From Actinomycetota bacterium (GTDB lineage: Bacteria > Actinomycetota > Acidimicrobiia > Acidimicrobiales > RAAP-2): a DNA stretch of 64,000 nucleotides. Each line of letters starts with the position of its first letter. The first letter of the stretch is position 1. Where the stretch lies: the NCBI GenBank assembly GCA_021324045.1, contig JAJPJV010000001.1, positions 62,001-126,000 on the forward strand, given 5' to 3'. The notes beneath the pieces were generated by a model. It was not told the DNA's origin. It made no database searches and saw nothing but the letters and a program-made list of their open reading frames with translations. Both the position numbers and the translations under genes were made by a program. Shown here one piece after another: positions 25,407 to 34,569 of the stretch.

Positions 25407-27427
25407 CGGTCTCGGAGTCCAATGGCGAGCTCGCTGGCGCCTCCTGGGGCCGACGCATCGCGGTGCGCCTGGAGGAGATTGTCAACGCTGGGAGATGGCG
25501 GGCACCGCAGGAGTTCGATGCGCGCGGACCTGCCGGACGGCTCGTCTCCGAGGGATGCGACGTCGTTTCCTTCGGCTCCAACGATTACCTCGGCCTCAGT
25601 ACTCACCCTCAGGTCGTCGCCGCCGCTCGTGGCGCACTGGAGCGCTGGGGCACCGGTTCTGGGGGTTCCCGCCTCCTCACCGGCACCCGACCGGTGCACC
25701 GTGCCCTCGAAGCGGCACTAGCGGACTTCAAGGGGACCGAGGCCGCGGCGTGCTTTCCGACGGGATTTGCTGCCAACTTGGGCACACTGAGCGCGCTGGC
25801 GGGCCGTGGCACCAGAGTGCTCTCCGACGAGCTCAACCACGCGTCGATTATCGACGGCTGCCGGCTCTCGCGTGCCGCAGTCACCGTGTACCGTCATTGC
25901 GACGTCGACCACGTCGAGGCATTGCTTCGAAGCTCAACCGAGCCGACGATCGTGGTCACCGACAGCGTGTTCTCCATGGATGGCGATGTGGCGCCGGTCG
26001 GCGCACTCGCCGAGGCCTGTGAGCGTCACGGTGCACTCCTGGTGCTCGACGAAGCCCATGGCGTCCTGGGGCCGGAGCTGGTCTCGACGGCCTCCGATGA
26101 TCTGGAAGTCCTTCGTGTCGGGACGCTCTCCAAGACCCTCGGGTCCCTCGGTGGGTTCGTCGCAGGCAGGCGTGCGCTGATCGACCTCGTGATCAACGTC
26201 TCTCGACCGTACATCTTCACCACCGCTCTCTCGCCGGCTGACGCGGCCGCCGCACTGGCGGCACTGGAGGTCCTCCGTTCGGCCGAGGGTGATCGCTTGA
26301 AAAGGCGCCTGGCGGCTCACGTGCACCGCCTTCGACCGGGTCACCCCAGTCCGATCGTGCCGATCGTTCTCGGAAGTGAGTCGGCTGCGCTGGCGGCTTC
26401 CGCGGCGTTGCTCAAGCGAGGCATCTGGGTTCCGGCAGTGCGGCCTCCGACCGTTCCAGCAGGGTCGAGCCGCCTCCGCGTGACGCTTTCTGCAGCGCAC
26501 ACTACGGCACAGGTCCAGACCTTGATCGAGGCGCTGGCGTCGCTCGGCGCCTCGATCGCGACGCCGTCAACCGTTGACGCCGGGGACACCGATGTTCGGA
26601 ACGTCCCGAGCAAGGTCCAGATGCTGGGTGTTGGGGCGACCGTTCAACCGAGGGCTTCGACGACCTCGGACCCTGCTCGGCTGGATGGGCCCATGGCGCA
26701 ACGTCCGGCCAGGGTCGTTGCCGTGGTGGGCACGCGGACCGGCGTCGGAAAGACGTGGGTCGCTGCAAAGCTTCTCCGCTCGGTGCGGCAACGGGGACTT
26801 CGCGTGTCGGCCCGAAAGCCGGTGCAATCCGCGGAGGACACGGAGGATCCTCTCGAGAGCGACGCATCCGTCCTGGCACAGGCAACTGGCGAGGATCCAG
26901 AGGGTGTTTGCCCCCCCCATCGACGGTACGGTCTCGCGATGGCACCGCCGATCGCTGCAGAGTTGCTGGGCCGGCCACGAATCGTCCTCGAAGAGCTGCT
27001 GGGTGAGCTTGGCTGGTACTCTGCAACGCCGGCTGAGCCTGGGGTCGCTGCGCCGTCCCCAGGCTTCGGTTTGATCCCCGCGGATCTCGGCGTCGTCGAG
27101 ACCGTTGGAGGGGTTCGGTCGCCGATGGCGGACGACGGCGACAGCTTGGCGTTCTGCCGTCTGCTTCGTCCCGACCTCGTCATCTTGGTTGCCGACGCGG
27201 GCCTGGGAGCAATTAGCGATGTGGGGTTGGCAGCCCGGGCGCTCGATCCCTTACCTACCGTGGTCTTGCTCAACCACTTCGACCACGATGACGAGGTGCA
27301 CAGAATGAACAGGCGGTGGCTGCGTGAACGAGACGGGCTCGATGTGCTTGTCATTCCCGACGAGTGGGACGAGGTCGTGCAGGCGGTGCTGAAGGCGGGG
27401 TCGCGATCCGCAAGCGGCGTCGAGTGA
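25403..27427 (+). CDS. BioF-BioD fusion: 8-amino-7-oxononanoate synthase / dethiobiotin synthetase
   Basis: 674 residues. Residues 1-385 are an AONS (BioF): SFGSNDYLGLSTHPQV, GSGGSRLLTGTRPVHRALE, LLVLDEAHGVLG, and PLP Lys244 in GTLSKTLGSLGGF. A 45-residue linker leads to a BioD domain from Met431 with P-loop VVGTRTGVGKTW (Lys450), SARKPVQSAED and VVETVGGVRSPMADDGD. The reading frame is unbroken. With bioA just upstream, three consecutive steps from pimeloyl-thioester to dethiobiotin are encoded in two coupled genes. The ATG at 26693 could also start a free BioD. The GTG start overlaps the bioA stop. Confidence 0.92.
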   Translation: MTVSESNGELAGASWGRRIAVRLEEIVNAGRWRAPQEFDARGPAGRLVSEGCDVVSFGSNDYLGLSTHPQVVAAARGALERWGTGSGGSRLLTGTRPVHRALEAALADFKGTEAAACFPTGFAANLGTLSALAGRGTRVLSDELNHASIIDGCRLSRAAVTVYRHCDVDHVEALLRSSTEPTIVVTDSVFSMDGDVAPVGALAEACERHGALLVLDEAHGVLGPELVSTASDDLEVLRVGTLSKTLGSLGGFVAGRRALIDLVINVSRPYIFTTALSPADAAAALAALEVLRSAEGDRLKRRLAAHVHRLRPGHPSPIVPIVLGSESAALAASAALLKRGIWVPAVRPPTVPAGSSRLRVTLSAAHTTAQVQTLIEALASLGASIATPSTVDAGDTDVRNVPSKVQMLGVGATVQPRASTTSDPARLDGPMAQRPARVVAVVGTRTGVGKTWVAAKLLRSVRQRGLRVSARKPVQSAEDTEDPLESDASVLAQATGEDPEGVCPPHRRYGLAMAPPIAAELLGRPRIVLEELLGELGWYSATPAEPGVAAPSPGFGLIPADLGVVETVGGVRSPMADDGDSLAFCRLLRPDLVILVADAGLGAISDVGLAARALDPLPTVVLLNHFDHDDEVHRMNRRWLRERDGLDVLVIPDEWDEVVQAVLKAGSRSASGVE

Positions 27428-27440
27428 CGACCTCGTCACA

Positions 27441-28079
27441 ATGTCAGCATCGAAGTCCGGGCTGGGCGGGAGATCGATGGCTCGCGTGAGCCAGGCACAG
27501 CTCGCAGCGGCTCGTGGACGACGCATATCGGACGTCGTCGCGCCCGGACTCGACATCCTGTTCTGCGGGATCAACCCCAGCTTGTACTCGGCCGCCGTCG
27601 GTCATCATTTCGCGCGCCCGGGGAACCGCTTCTGGAAGGTGCTCTACCTTGCGGGGTTCACCGAGTGGCAGCTGGCACCCGAGGAGGAGGCTGAGCTGCT
27701 GGAGTACGGCCTCGGCATCACCAACCTGGTTCCAGTTGCAACGGCGAAGGCACAGGAGCTTTCGCTTGAGGAACTGCGGCGAGGTGCACAGGCACTCGAG
27801 GCGACCGTTTGCCGCTACCAACCGCGCGTGGTTGCAGTTGTCGGTATGGATGCGTACCGTAAAGCTTTTGGACGACCCCGAGCGACGATGGGGTGCCAGC
27901 CCGATCGCCTCGCGGGCTCATTGTTGTGGCTCCTTCCCAACCCCAGTGGGCTTCAAGCGCGCTACCAGCTCACGGACCTCGTGGAGGCTTTCGTCGCGTT
28001 ACGGCGAGCAAGCCGTGACCCTACGTGTCCGAGCAGGAGGCCCGGGCGTGGGGCGTTGACGGCTGCCTCGGGGCAGTAA
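27441..28079 (+). CDS. mug: G/U mismatch-specific uracil DNA glycosylase (Mug type)
   Basis: 212 residues. LDILFCGINPSLYSAAVGHHFARPGNRFWKVLYLAGF is the Mug/TDG active-site block (GINP motif), and LLPNPSGLQARYQL is the second conserved loop that intercalates into DNA. The enzyme removes uracil or ethenocytosine from mismatches with guanine. A second Met at residue 13 (27477) is an alternative start. The C-terminal 20 residues are basic and unconserved. It follows the biotin genes by 13 bp but is functionally unrelated. Confidence 0.92.
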   Translation: MSASKSGLGGRSMARVSQAQLAAARGRRISDVVAPGLDILFCGINPSLYSAAVGHHFARPGNRFWKVLYLAGFTEWQLAPEEEAELLEYGLGITNLVPVATAKAQELSLEELRRGAQALEATVCRYQPRVVAVVGMDAYRKAFGRPRATMGCQPDRLAGSLLWLLPNPSGLQARYQLTDLVEAFVALRRASRDPTCPSRRPGRGALTAASGQ

Positions 28080-28420
28080 TCGGCATTTTTTTGACGTATT
28101 CGCTTTCTCAGCGAATCGTCCTCACCCAAGGTCAGGCGTGCTTCAGGATGAGCGGCGACACCCGTTGCCTGGGTGGAGCGCGACGAGGTCGATTGGTTGC
28201 TCGATGACGGTGGTGAAGGAAAACAGCAGTTGTTTTCGCTCTTTCTTGAAGCTTGACCACGAGCATCGGCCGGGCACTCGTCGCAGTGACGATGCGTCCA
28301 CGATGATCTGGTGATTGGAGCGGGCCGGTTTCTCCCCTGAATCCGCTCAGCGGTATCGTCACAATGTTATTGATGAACCGGGGTATCCCGGAGGGAAGAC
28401 AAGAGGTGCAGGTGGCGGGC
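28080..28420. other. Intergenic region, no gene seen
   Basis: 341 bp between mug and the SDR gene at 28421. It contains a T7 run (28086-28092) followed by a 7-bp stem (ATTCGCT/AGCGAAT, 28098-28116). The order is wrong for a terminator on the plus strand, and no terminator structure was found on the minus strand. The open minus-strand frame here continues antisense into the SDR gene and shows no conserved motif. Confidence 0.6.
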
Positions 28421-29326
28421 ATGCTCGATGGGCGGGTTGTCGCGGTGACGGGTGCCGGAAGGGGTCTTGGGCGTGAGCACGCACTCCTCATGGCTCGCAA
28501 GGGCGCAAAGGTGGTCGTGAATGACCTCGACGTCCGGCGGGACGGCGTCCCGGAATCGACCAACGCGGCGCAGCAAGTGGTCAACGAGATTCGTGAGCGC
28601 GGTGGCGAAGCGATCGCGCACACCGGAGATGTGGCGACCATGGAAGGTGCGAAGTCCCTCGTCGACCTTGCCCTGACCACCTGGGGCAGGGTCGACGCTG
28701 TCGTGAACAATGCTGGCATCCTCCGTGACCGGATGCTCGTCAATATGACGGAAGACGAATGGGATGCCGTCATCCGTGTGCATTTGAAGAGCACTTTCGC
28801 CGTCTCACACTTTGCAGCAAATGTGTGGCGAGGCCTCGCCAAGCAAGGTCAGGAAGTCGACGCTCGGATCATCAACACCACATCGAGCTCGGGCATCTTT
28901 GGGAACGTGGGGCAGAGCAACTACGGAGCTGCGAAGGCGGGAATCGCGGCGTTCACCATCATCGCTGCCCGTGAACTGCATCGCTACGGCATCACTGTCA
29001 ATGCGATCTGTCCGACAGCGGTAACGAGGATGACTGAGGATCTTGAGATTGCGCGATCCGAAGCGAGCCAGAAAGGATTACTTGATCCCCGGTGGGTGTC
29101 ACCCGTCGTCGCCTGGCTCGCTTCGCCTCTGTCAAGAGGAGTGAGTGGAAGAGTCTTCGTCAGCTCTGGCAGAGCCCTGGCGATCGCCGAGGGTTGGGTA
29201 CGCGGACCAACAGGCGACGCACCAGCAGAGCCTGAGGAAGTTGACGCCATCGTGCGCCCGCTCCTTGCTCGAGCACGCCGAAACTCGACGATGACCGGCG
29301 CCCCGGTCGCTGAGGGAGAGATCTGA
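28421..29326 (+). CDS. SDR family oxidoreductase (MFE-2-like hydroxyacyl-CoA dehydrogenase)
   Basis: About 301 residues from MLDGRVVAVTGAGRGLGREHALLMARKGAKVVVNDLD. The TGAGRGLG loop, NDLD (NAD-type Asp), VVNNAGILRD, INTTSSSGIFGNVGQSNYGAAKAG (Tyr-x-x-x-Lys) and NAICPTAVTRM are those of the peroxisomal multifunctional enzyme type 2-like dehydrogenases common in steroid and branched-chain degradation of actinobacteria. A GTG at 28406 after GGGAAGACAAGAG is an alternative start. It opens the accessory catabolic region. Confidence 0.88.
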   Translation: MLDGRVVAVTGAGRGLGREHALLMARKGAKVVVNDLDVRRDGVPESTNAAQQVVNEIRERGGEAIAHTGDVATMEGAKSLVDLALTTWGRVDAVVNNAGILRDRMLVNMTEDEWDAVIRVHLKSTFAVSHFAANVWRGLAKQGQEVDARIINTTSSSGIFGNVGQSNYGAAKAGIAAFTIIAARELHRYGITVNAICPTAVTRMTEDLEIARSEASQKGLLDPRWVSPVVAWLASPLSRGVSGRVFVSSGRALAIAEGWVRGPTGDAPAEPEEVDAIVRPLLARARRNSTMTGAPVAEGEI

Positions 29327-29428
29327 ATTCAATCTCGAACTTCGGCACAGTTTTCCCCGCTACCGGAGCTACAGCGTTCGTCCAGCGGCCGCCTTCTTCA
29401 CACGGCGCTGCCCGAAGGCTCGAGCCCG

Positions 29429-30748
29429 CTATCGGATCCGTTCGGAAAGAACGGATCCGCGGTGCGGGATGTCGGAGGGTCGAGCAGCGCGCATGGCTTG
29501 GATCGCTGCCTCGTCGGGGGGCGGCCCGTAGCGTCGTGGTGTCGTGTCGACGTCTTGTGCTTGCGCGCGCAGCGCCCCCACGGTGCACTGCTCCTTTGGA
29601 ATATGTTCGAACGGATTGAATTTGTAGAAGGAGCATGCGTTCTGCCATGAAATCTTGTGGATCTCGTCATCGGGTACTCCGGCGGCGATGAAGGACTTCA
29701 TCAGGACTTCCGGCGCTTGTGGCCACGTCGTATCCGAGTGGGGGTAGTCGCACTCCCACGCCAGGTTGTTGATACCGATTTTGTGTCGAAGCTCAAGACC
29801 GGTCTCGTCGTCGATGAAGCACGTTAATACCCGGTTGCGGAAGACGTCGCTGGGGCGTTCGTCGCCGAAGTCCGAGCCGGTCCAGCGATGGTGGTGGTCA
29901 TAAACAAAGTCTGCCTTCTCCAGCCAGTACGGGTACCAGCCGATTCCACCTTCGGCCAGCGCGAACTTGAGACGTGGGAATTTGCGCATCATGGGTGACC
30001 AGAGGAGCTCGGAGGCGAAGACCGCTGTTTGGAACGGCATGGCATGCGGAATGACGTCGAAGGGAGATCGAGGCATGCGCTGCACCATGCTCCCGAAGTG
30101 GAATACCACCACGCTCTCGCATTCCTGAGACGCGGCTAAAGCCGGGTCCCATTCGTCACCGTGGTAGTCAGGCATGCCGAAGCGGTATGGCTCGGAGTGC
30201 CACGAGATCGCGTGACAGCCGAGCTCGGCCACGCGCCTGATCTCAGTGGCCATCCATTCGGCGCCAAGCTTGAAGCCTGAGAGGGCCAGCGGGATGAACC
30301 GGCCAGGGTAGGCGCCGGCCCACTCGTAGATGTGCCAGTCGTTGTACGCGCGGATCATCGCGGCGACGAACTCGTCGTCGTTGCTCTGGGTGAAGAACTG
30401 GCCGCCGTTGCCAGGCCATGACGGGAAGTTCATGCTGGCGAGCACGCCATTGACGTTCATGTCCCGGATACGTTCGTGGACGTCATACGTACCCGGCCGA
30501 ACCTGCTCGAAGCTGGCCGGGTCATAGCCCCACTCCTCTGGGATCCGGCCCGCCACGGCATTGAGGCCGAACGTCGCAATCTCAACTCCTTCGATGAGCC
30601 ACGCATCAGTGCCGTCCTCTCGGTGGATCACCCGTGGGGCACGGTCCTTGAACTTCGCCGGTAGATGCTCCTTGAAGAAGTCGTGCATGGAAGGTGGTTC
30701 GACAACATGGTCGTCCACGCTCACCAGGATCATGTCACTGACGTCCAT
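29429..30748 (-). CDS. Amidohydrolase family protein (Amidohydro_2 type), paralog 1
   Basis: 439 residues. MDVSDMILVSVDDHVVEPPSMHDFF carries the metal-binding D-H pair of the amidohydrolase_2/decarboxylase group. Further marks are YNDWHIYEWAGAYPGRFIPLAL, GCHAISWHSEP, VVVFHFGSM and NLAWECDYPHSDTTWPQAPE with the C-terminal Asp/His. It is closely similar to the protein at 42358-43620 (for example AYDVNERVRDMN-type, GRFIPLA, WECDYPHSD, VGALRAQA-DVDTT) and more distantly to that at 37419. Such proteins hydrolyse or decarboxylate carboxylic substrates; the substrate here is unknown. Confidence 0.85.
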   Translation of the reverse strand: MDVSDMILVSVDDHVVEPPSMHDFFKEHLPAKFKDRAPRVIHREDGTDAWLIEGVEIATFGLNAVAGRIPEEWGYDPASFEQVRPGTYDVHERIRDMNVNGVLASMNFPSWPGNGGQFFTQSNDDEFVAAMIRAYNDWHIYEWAGAYPGRFIPLALSGFKLGAEWMATEIRRVAELGCHAISWHSEPYRFGMPDYHGDEWDPALAASQECESVVVFHFGSMVQRMPRSPFDVIPHAMPFQTAVFASELLWSPMMRKFPRLKFALAEGGIGWYPYWLEKADFVYDHHHRWTGSDFGDERPSDVFRNRVLTCFIDDETGLELRHKIGINNLAWECDYPHSDTTWPQAPEVLMKSFIAAGVPDDEIHKISWQNACSFYKFNPFEHIPKEQCTVGALRAQAQDVDTTPRRYGPPPDEAAIQAMRAARPSDIPHRGSVLSERIR

Positions 30749-30992
30749 CGATTTTCCTCCCCGGGCTAGCGAGCGCTATCCGCTCCTTTTAACTTACCGC
30801 GACCGTTTCGCTGCTCCTCCTCGTCGGTTCGATCGCTGGGTGATCTGCCATTTCCGTGTCCTGTATCCGGGCCCACAGAAATTCCGGGTCGGAGTCGTGC
30901 CAGACAGCCCCGGTCCGGGGATCGGGTGGGTAGCGTGGTTCTTGTTGGCAGGCATCGTCGCCGTGGTGGATCGGCTGGGTAGGAGTTTCAGA

Positions 30993-32003
30993 ATGAGCGT
31001 TGTCGCGGCAGGGTTGAGCGAACCCACTTCCACGACCGTGGGACGTCGTCCGGGCTCTGTTCGCCGTACCAGCGACATCATGATGGTCACTTATGGGGCG
31101 GAGGCGCTTGCGCTGGCGGGGCGGGCGCGTGACCTGCGAACCAATGACTCGGGTCGCCCGGAGGTGCTAAGCGAGGCGGCAGTTCGAGCCCGCCTCGATG
31201 AAAATCGGCTGCTCGAATACATCGAAACGATGCCGCACGACGACGGGGTGCAGCAGCTGGTGGGCCTCCGTGTGGCCAGCGGCTTCCGAAGCGCCGTCCA
31301 ACGGAGCGTCCCTGCCCACCACAACTGCCGCAGCGCGCTCTATCTGCTGCTCGACGATCTTCCCGTTGCCGCGTTGATCTCCGGTTACGCGCGGCTTTCC
31401 GCGGAGGATCGAGGTGACCAGGCCGAGCGCGCCGCGAGCCCCGCGCGCTCGGTCACCGGCGAGCTCGCGCGCGACCTGCGTTCGAGGATTGACATCTGCT
31501 CCGGCTGGCGCAGTGACGGAACCATGATGGCTGCCGTGCGGACGAACGGGCGAGCGCCGGTCACCCTCGGACCGGTCGCTCCGCCCCTCGAAGACCCAGA
31601 AGACCCCCTGGGCTGGCATGAGATGGAGCCACTCACGCCTGGTGCGATGCGCCGGCGCCGGCTGATCGATGTGGCTGCAGGGACCCCATTGATCGTGCGA
31701 GCGATGTTCCGGGACAGCTATGCCGATGTGAATCGGACCGAGACGGTGCTTCACGAGTACACCCTCGACCTCGAGGTCGACCCGCTCACGCTTGTCGTGG
31801 TCCATAGCGAAGCGACGCCGCGAGTGTTGCCTTGGCCGGAGTGCCCTGCGGCCGCGGCGAGCGCACGGAGGCTGGAAGGTCACAAGGTGGGGGAACTGCG
31901 CGAGATCGTGCGCGATGAGTTCAAGGGAACGTCAACCTGCACCCATCTCAACGACCTTCTTCGGTGCGTGAGCGACGTCGAGACGCTCGCCGCGGCGCTT
32001 TGA
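30993..32003 (+). CDS. DUF2889 domain protein
   Basis: 336 residues from the ATG at 30993, 7 nt after AGGAG. The C-terminal half has MRRRRLIDVAAGTPLIVRAMFRDSYADVNRTETVLHEYTLDLEVDPLTLVV and TPRVLPWPECPAAAASARRLEGHKVGELREIVRDEFKGTSTCTHLNDLLRCVSDVETLAAAL, the DUF2889 signature. DUF2889 genes often sit among acyl-CoA and aromatic degradation genes in actinobacteria, as here. The N-terminal half is not recognised. An open frame extends upstream to 30561 but overlaps the divergent amidohydrolase gene. Confidence 0.82.
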   Translation: MSVVAAGLSEPTSTTVGRRPGSVRRTSDIMMVTYGAEALALAGRARDLRTNDSGRPEVLSEAAVRARLDENRLLEYIETMPHDDGVQQLVGLRVASGFRSAVQRSVPAHHNCRSALYLLLDDLPVAALISGYARLSAEDRGDQAERAASPARSVTGELARDLRSRIDICSGWRSDGTMMAAVRTNGRAPVTLGPVAPPLEDPEDPLGWHEMEPLTPGAMRRRRLIDVAAGTPLIVRAMFRDSYADVNRTETVLHEYTLDLEVDPLTLVVVHSEATPRVLPWPECPAAAASARRLEGHKVGELREIVRDEFKGTSTCTHLNDLLRCVSDVETLAAAL

Positions 32004-32241
32004 GCCCATCGTTCTCGACCATGCCGCTCAGGGCCTCAGGCCAGGCAAGCTCCGACCCTGTCAGGAAAGAGCGAGGGTTGCTCCCGGTAACAACGGTAGG
32101 TATTCGAGCGTCGATGCACACCGAGCACCGCGGGGAAATTTTTCTTATCGGCGGAGTCGATGGGACCGTCGGGCCTCAATGTGGACAGCAAAACAGTGGC
32201 CGATTAGGTTTCGACCGCGGATTGCTGGAAGGAGTGATGCA

Positions 32242-33072
32242 ATGAGTGGGATCGAGGCATTCCGGTACGACGGCAAGCGTGCTCTGGTCGTCGGCGGCGC
32301 CACCGGGATGGGTGCGGCGGCCGCCCAGACCGTGGGGAACCTCGGCGGCGAGGTCGTCGTCATGGACTACGCGCCAGTGGAGTTCCCCGTGGCCGAAGCG
32401 ATCAAGGTGGATCTCCGAGACCGCGGGGCGATCGACGCAGCGCTCGAGCAAGTGTCGGGGCCCGTCCATGCCGTGTTCTCGGCAGCCGGGGTCGCTGACG
32501 GCACGCCAGGGTTGATGAGGATCAACTTCATTGCCCACCGTCACATCATCGAACGGCTGATCAACGAGGGGCGTTTGGCACGAGGGGGAGCAGTGTGCAT
32601 GATCTCCTCGGTCGCCGGGATCGGCTGGGAGCCCCAGCTACCCACCCTGCTTGAGTTTTTGGCGACCCCTGATTACGAGGCTGCCGACGCGTGGGTCCAG
32701 GCGCACGAGGGCACCGACAGCTACGGGTTCTCCAAACAGGTGATGAACTGCTACGTGGCGTATCAAGCGTTTCCCTTCCTGAAAAAGGGCGTGCGGATCA
32801 ACGCCATCTGCCCCGGTCCCACCGACACTCCGCTCGCTCGAGCCAACGCCGAGACATGGTTGACCTTCGGGCAGGACTACAGAGATGCCACTGGCTCGCC
32901 GACGCTTACGGCTAATCAGATGGGCGACGTGATGGCCTTTTTGAACAGTGACGCCGCCAGCGGGATCAGCGGCGTCAACTTGCTGGTCGACGTCGGCCAC
33001 GTGATGTCGTCGTTGGTCGGTTCGTGGGAGCCTGGCCAGCAGATGATCAAATTCCTGATGGGGCGGAGTTAA
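32242..33072 (+). CDS. SDR family oxidoreductase
   Basis: 276 residues from the ATG at 32242, preceded by AAGGAG. The nucleotide loop is VVGGATGMGAAAAQTVG, with FSAAGVAD, CMISSVAGIGWEPQL, and catalytic Tyr/Lys in DSYGFSKQVM. The product tail has the usual NAICPGPTDTPLA and DAASGISGVNLLVDVGH. The long insertion between the Ser strand and YGFSK (LLEFLATPDYEAADAWVQAHEG) is typical of 3-alpha-hydroxysteroid dehydrogenase-like SDRs. Substrate unknown. A CoA-transferase follows on the same strand after 267 bp. Confidence 0.87.
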   Translation: MSGIEAFRYDGKRALVVGGATGMGAAAAQTVGNLGGEVVVMDYAPVEFPVAEAIKVDLRDRGAIDAALEQVSGPVHAVFSAAGVADGTPGLMRINFIAHRHIIERLINEGRLARGGAVCMISSVAGIGWEPQLPTLLEFLATPDYEAADAWVQAHEGTDSYGFSKQVMNCYVAYQAFPFLKKGVRINAICPGPTDTPLARANAETWLTFGQDYRDATGSPTLTANQMGDVMAFLNSDAASGISGVNLLVDVGHVMSSLVGSWEPGQQMIKFLMGRS

Positions 33073-33339
33073 GAGCAGCTGCGGCGCTTCTGGCCCATGG
33101 TGTGGCGCCGACGAGGGCGAGCTGGGCGGAAGGTGGTACGGACCGACCGGATCGCATCATGGCGAGCCGTTCGCCGCCCTCAGAGGGTGCCACCGAGCGG
33201 CGATCCAGCGAGACCTTGAGGGGTGGCGATGGCCTGAGGCATGGTAGACAGCACTCGGGGAGGGCACGGGAGCCCGTTCTGTGCCCCACAATGACGATCA
33301 ACCGACGGCAGTAGCGACGATCAAGAGGGAGCTCGACTC

Positions 33340-34569
33340 GTGGTTTTCCAGCCCATGAAGGACATGAAGATGGTCGAGGTCGCCCAGTACACCTTCACGC
33401 CTTCGGCGGGGGCTGTCCTGGCCGATTGGGGAGCCGACGTGATCAAGGTCGAGCATGCGGTCATGGGCGACGCACAACGGGGTATCCAGATCGGCACTGG
33501 CGGCGTGAAAGCCGGTTCGTTCCAGCCGCTGATGGAGCACCCCAACCGCGGGAAGCGCAGCATCGGCCTGGCCCTCGAAACCCCCGGAGGCCATGAGATC
33601 CTGATGGAGTTGTGCCGCAACGCCGACGTCTTCTTGACCAACTTTCTCCCTGACGCCCGCAAGCGTTTGCGGATCGAAGTCGAAGACATTCGTGCCGTCA
33701 ACCCGAACATCATCTATGCCCGGGGAAGCGGCCACGGCCAGCGCGGTGCCGATGCCGCCAAAGGCGGCTATGACGGATCGACCTTCTGGTGCCGCATGGG
33801 GAGCGCCTGGGGCACGACGCCGCCCGACAGCCCTCGAATCATCCAACAGCCAGCGGGGGCTTATGGGGATTCGATGGGCGGGATGACCATTGCAGGGGGG
33901 ATCGCTGGTGCCCTGTACGCGCGCGAGCGCACTGGCGAGCCCTCGGTGGTCGACATCTCGCTGATGAGCGTCGGCGCATGGGCGATGGGGCTCAGCATCG
34001 GGAATGCGATGCTGAGCGGGACGGAGCAGGCCCCGCCGCCGCTCGACGCCCCCATGAACATCGCCGTCAATCCGACGGTCGGGACGTTCCGCACCTCGGA
34101 TGGTCGTTGGATCAACTTCACGATGCTCCAGCCGGGACGGTATTTCGCAGACGTCTGCAAGCACCTGGGCCTGGAGCACCTCATCGACGACGAGCGTTTC
34201 AACACGGCGGAGAAGTTGATGGCGAACGCCCTGGAGGCCGGGCAGTACATCACAGAGGCCATTGCCTCGAAGCCCTACTCCTATTGGGTCGAGCATCTCC
34301 AAACCATGGAGGGGCAATGGGCTCCTGTCCAGAGCCCGCTGGAGATCGCCGCTGATCCCCAGATGGAGGCGAACGGCTACATCCTCCCCGTGACGGACGC
34401 AGAGGGGAACGAGCGACGCCTCGTGGCGAATCCAGTTCAGTTCGACGAGACGCCACCGGTGATCAGGAGGGCTCCACAGTTCGCGGAGCACACCGACGAG
34501 ATCCTGCGCGAGCTGGGCAAGACCGAGGAAGAGATCATTCAGCTCAAGATCGACGGCGCCGTTACCTGA
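33340..34569 (+). CDS. CaiB/BaiF class III CoA-transferase
   Basis: 409 residues. MKMVEVAQYTFTPSAGAVLADWGADVIKVEH is the N-terminal family block, and the catalytic Asp177 is in PAGAYGDSMGGM. RGKRSIGLALETPGGHEILMELCRNADVFLTNF is also diagnostic. The enzyme would move CoA between organic acids, activating a substrate for the catabolic genes around it. The GTG at 33340 has GGGAG 8 nt upstream; Met6 or Met9 are alternatives. The last 31 bp overlap the end of the convergent FadR-type regulator gene. Confidence 0.93.
   Translation: MVFQPMKDMKMVEVAQYTFTPSAGAVLADWGADVIKVEHAVMGDAQRGIQIGTGGVKAGSFQPLMEHPNRGKRSIGLALETPGGHEILMELCRNADVFLTNFLPDARKRLRIEVEDIRAVNPNIIYARGSGHGQRGADAAKGGYDGSTFWCRMGSAWGTTPPDSPRIIQQPAGAYGDSMGGMTIAGGIAGALYARERTGEPSVVDISLMSVGAWAMGLSIGNAMLSGTEQAPPPLDAPMNIAVNPTVGTFRTSDGRWINFTMLQPGRYFADVCKHLGLEHLIDDERFNTAEKLMANALEAGQYITEAIASKPYSYWVEHLQTMEGQWAPVQSPLEIAADPQMEANGYILPVTDAEGNERRLVANPVQFDETPPVIRRAPQFAEHTDEILRELGKTEEEIIQLKIDGAVT

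Noticed and set aside
28086-28116. T7 run and 7-bp stem after mug
   Set aside because: The T-run precedes the stem on the plus strand and becomes an A-run after it on the minus strand, so it is not an intrinsic terminator in either direction.
33298-34491. 397-codon minus-strand open frame
   Set aside because: Antisense to the class III CoA-transferase, which has clear motifs.
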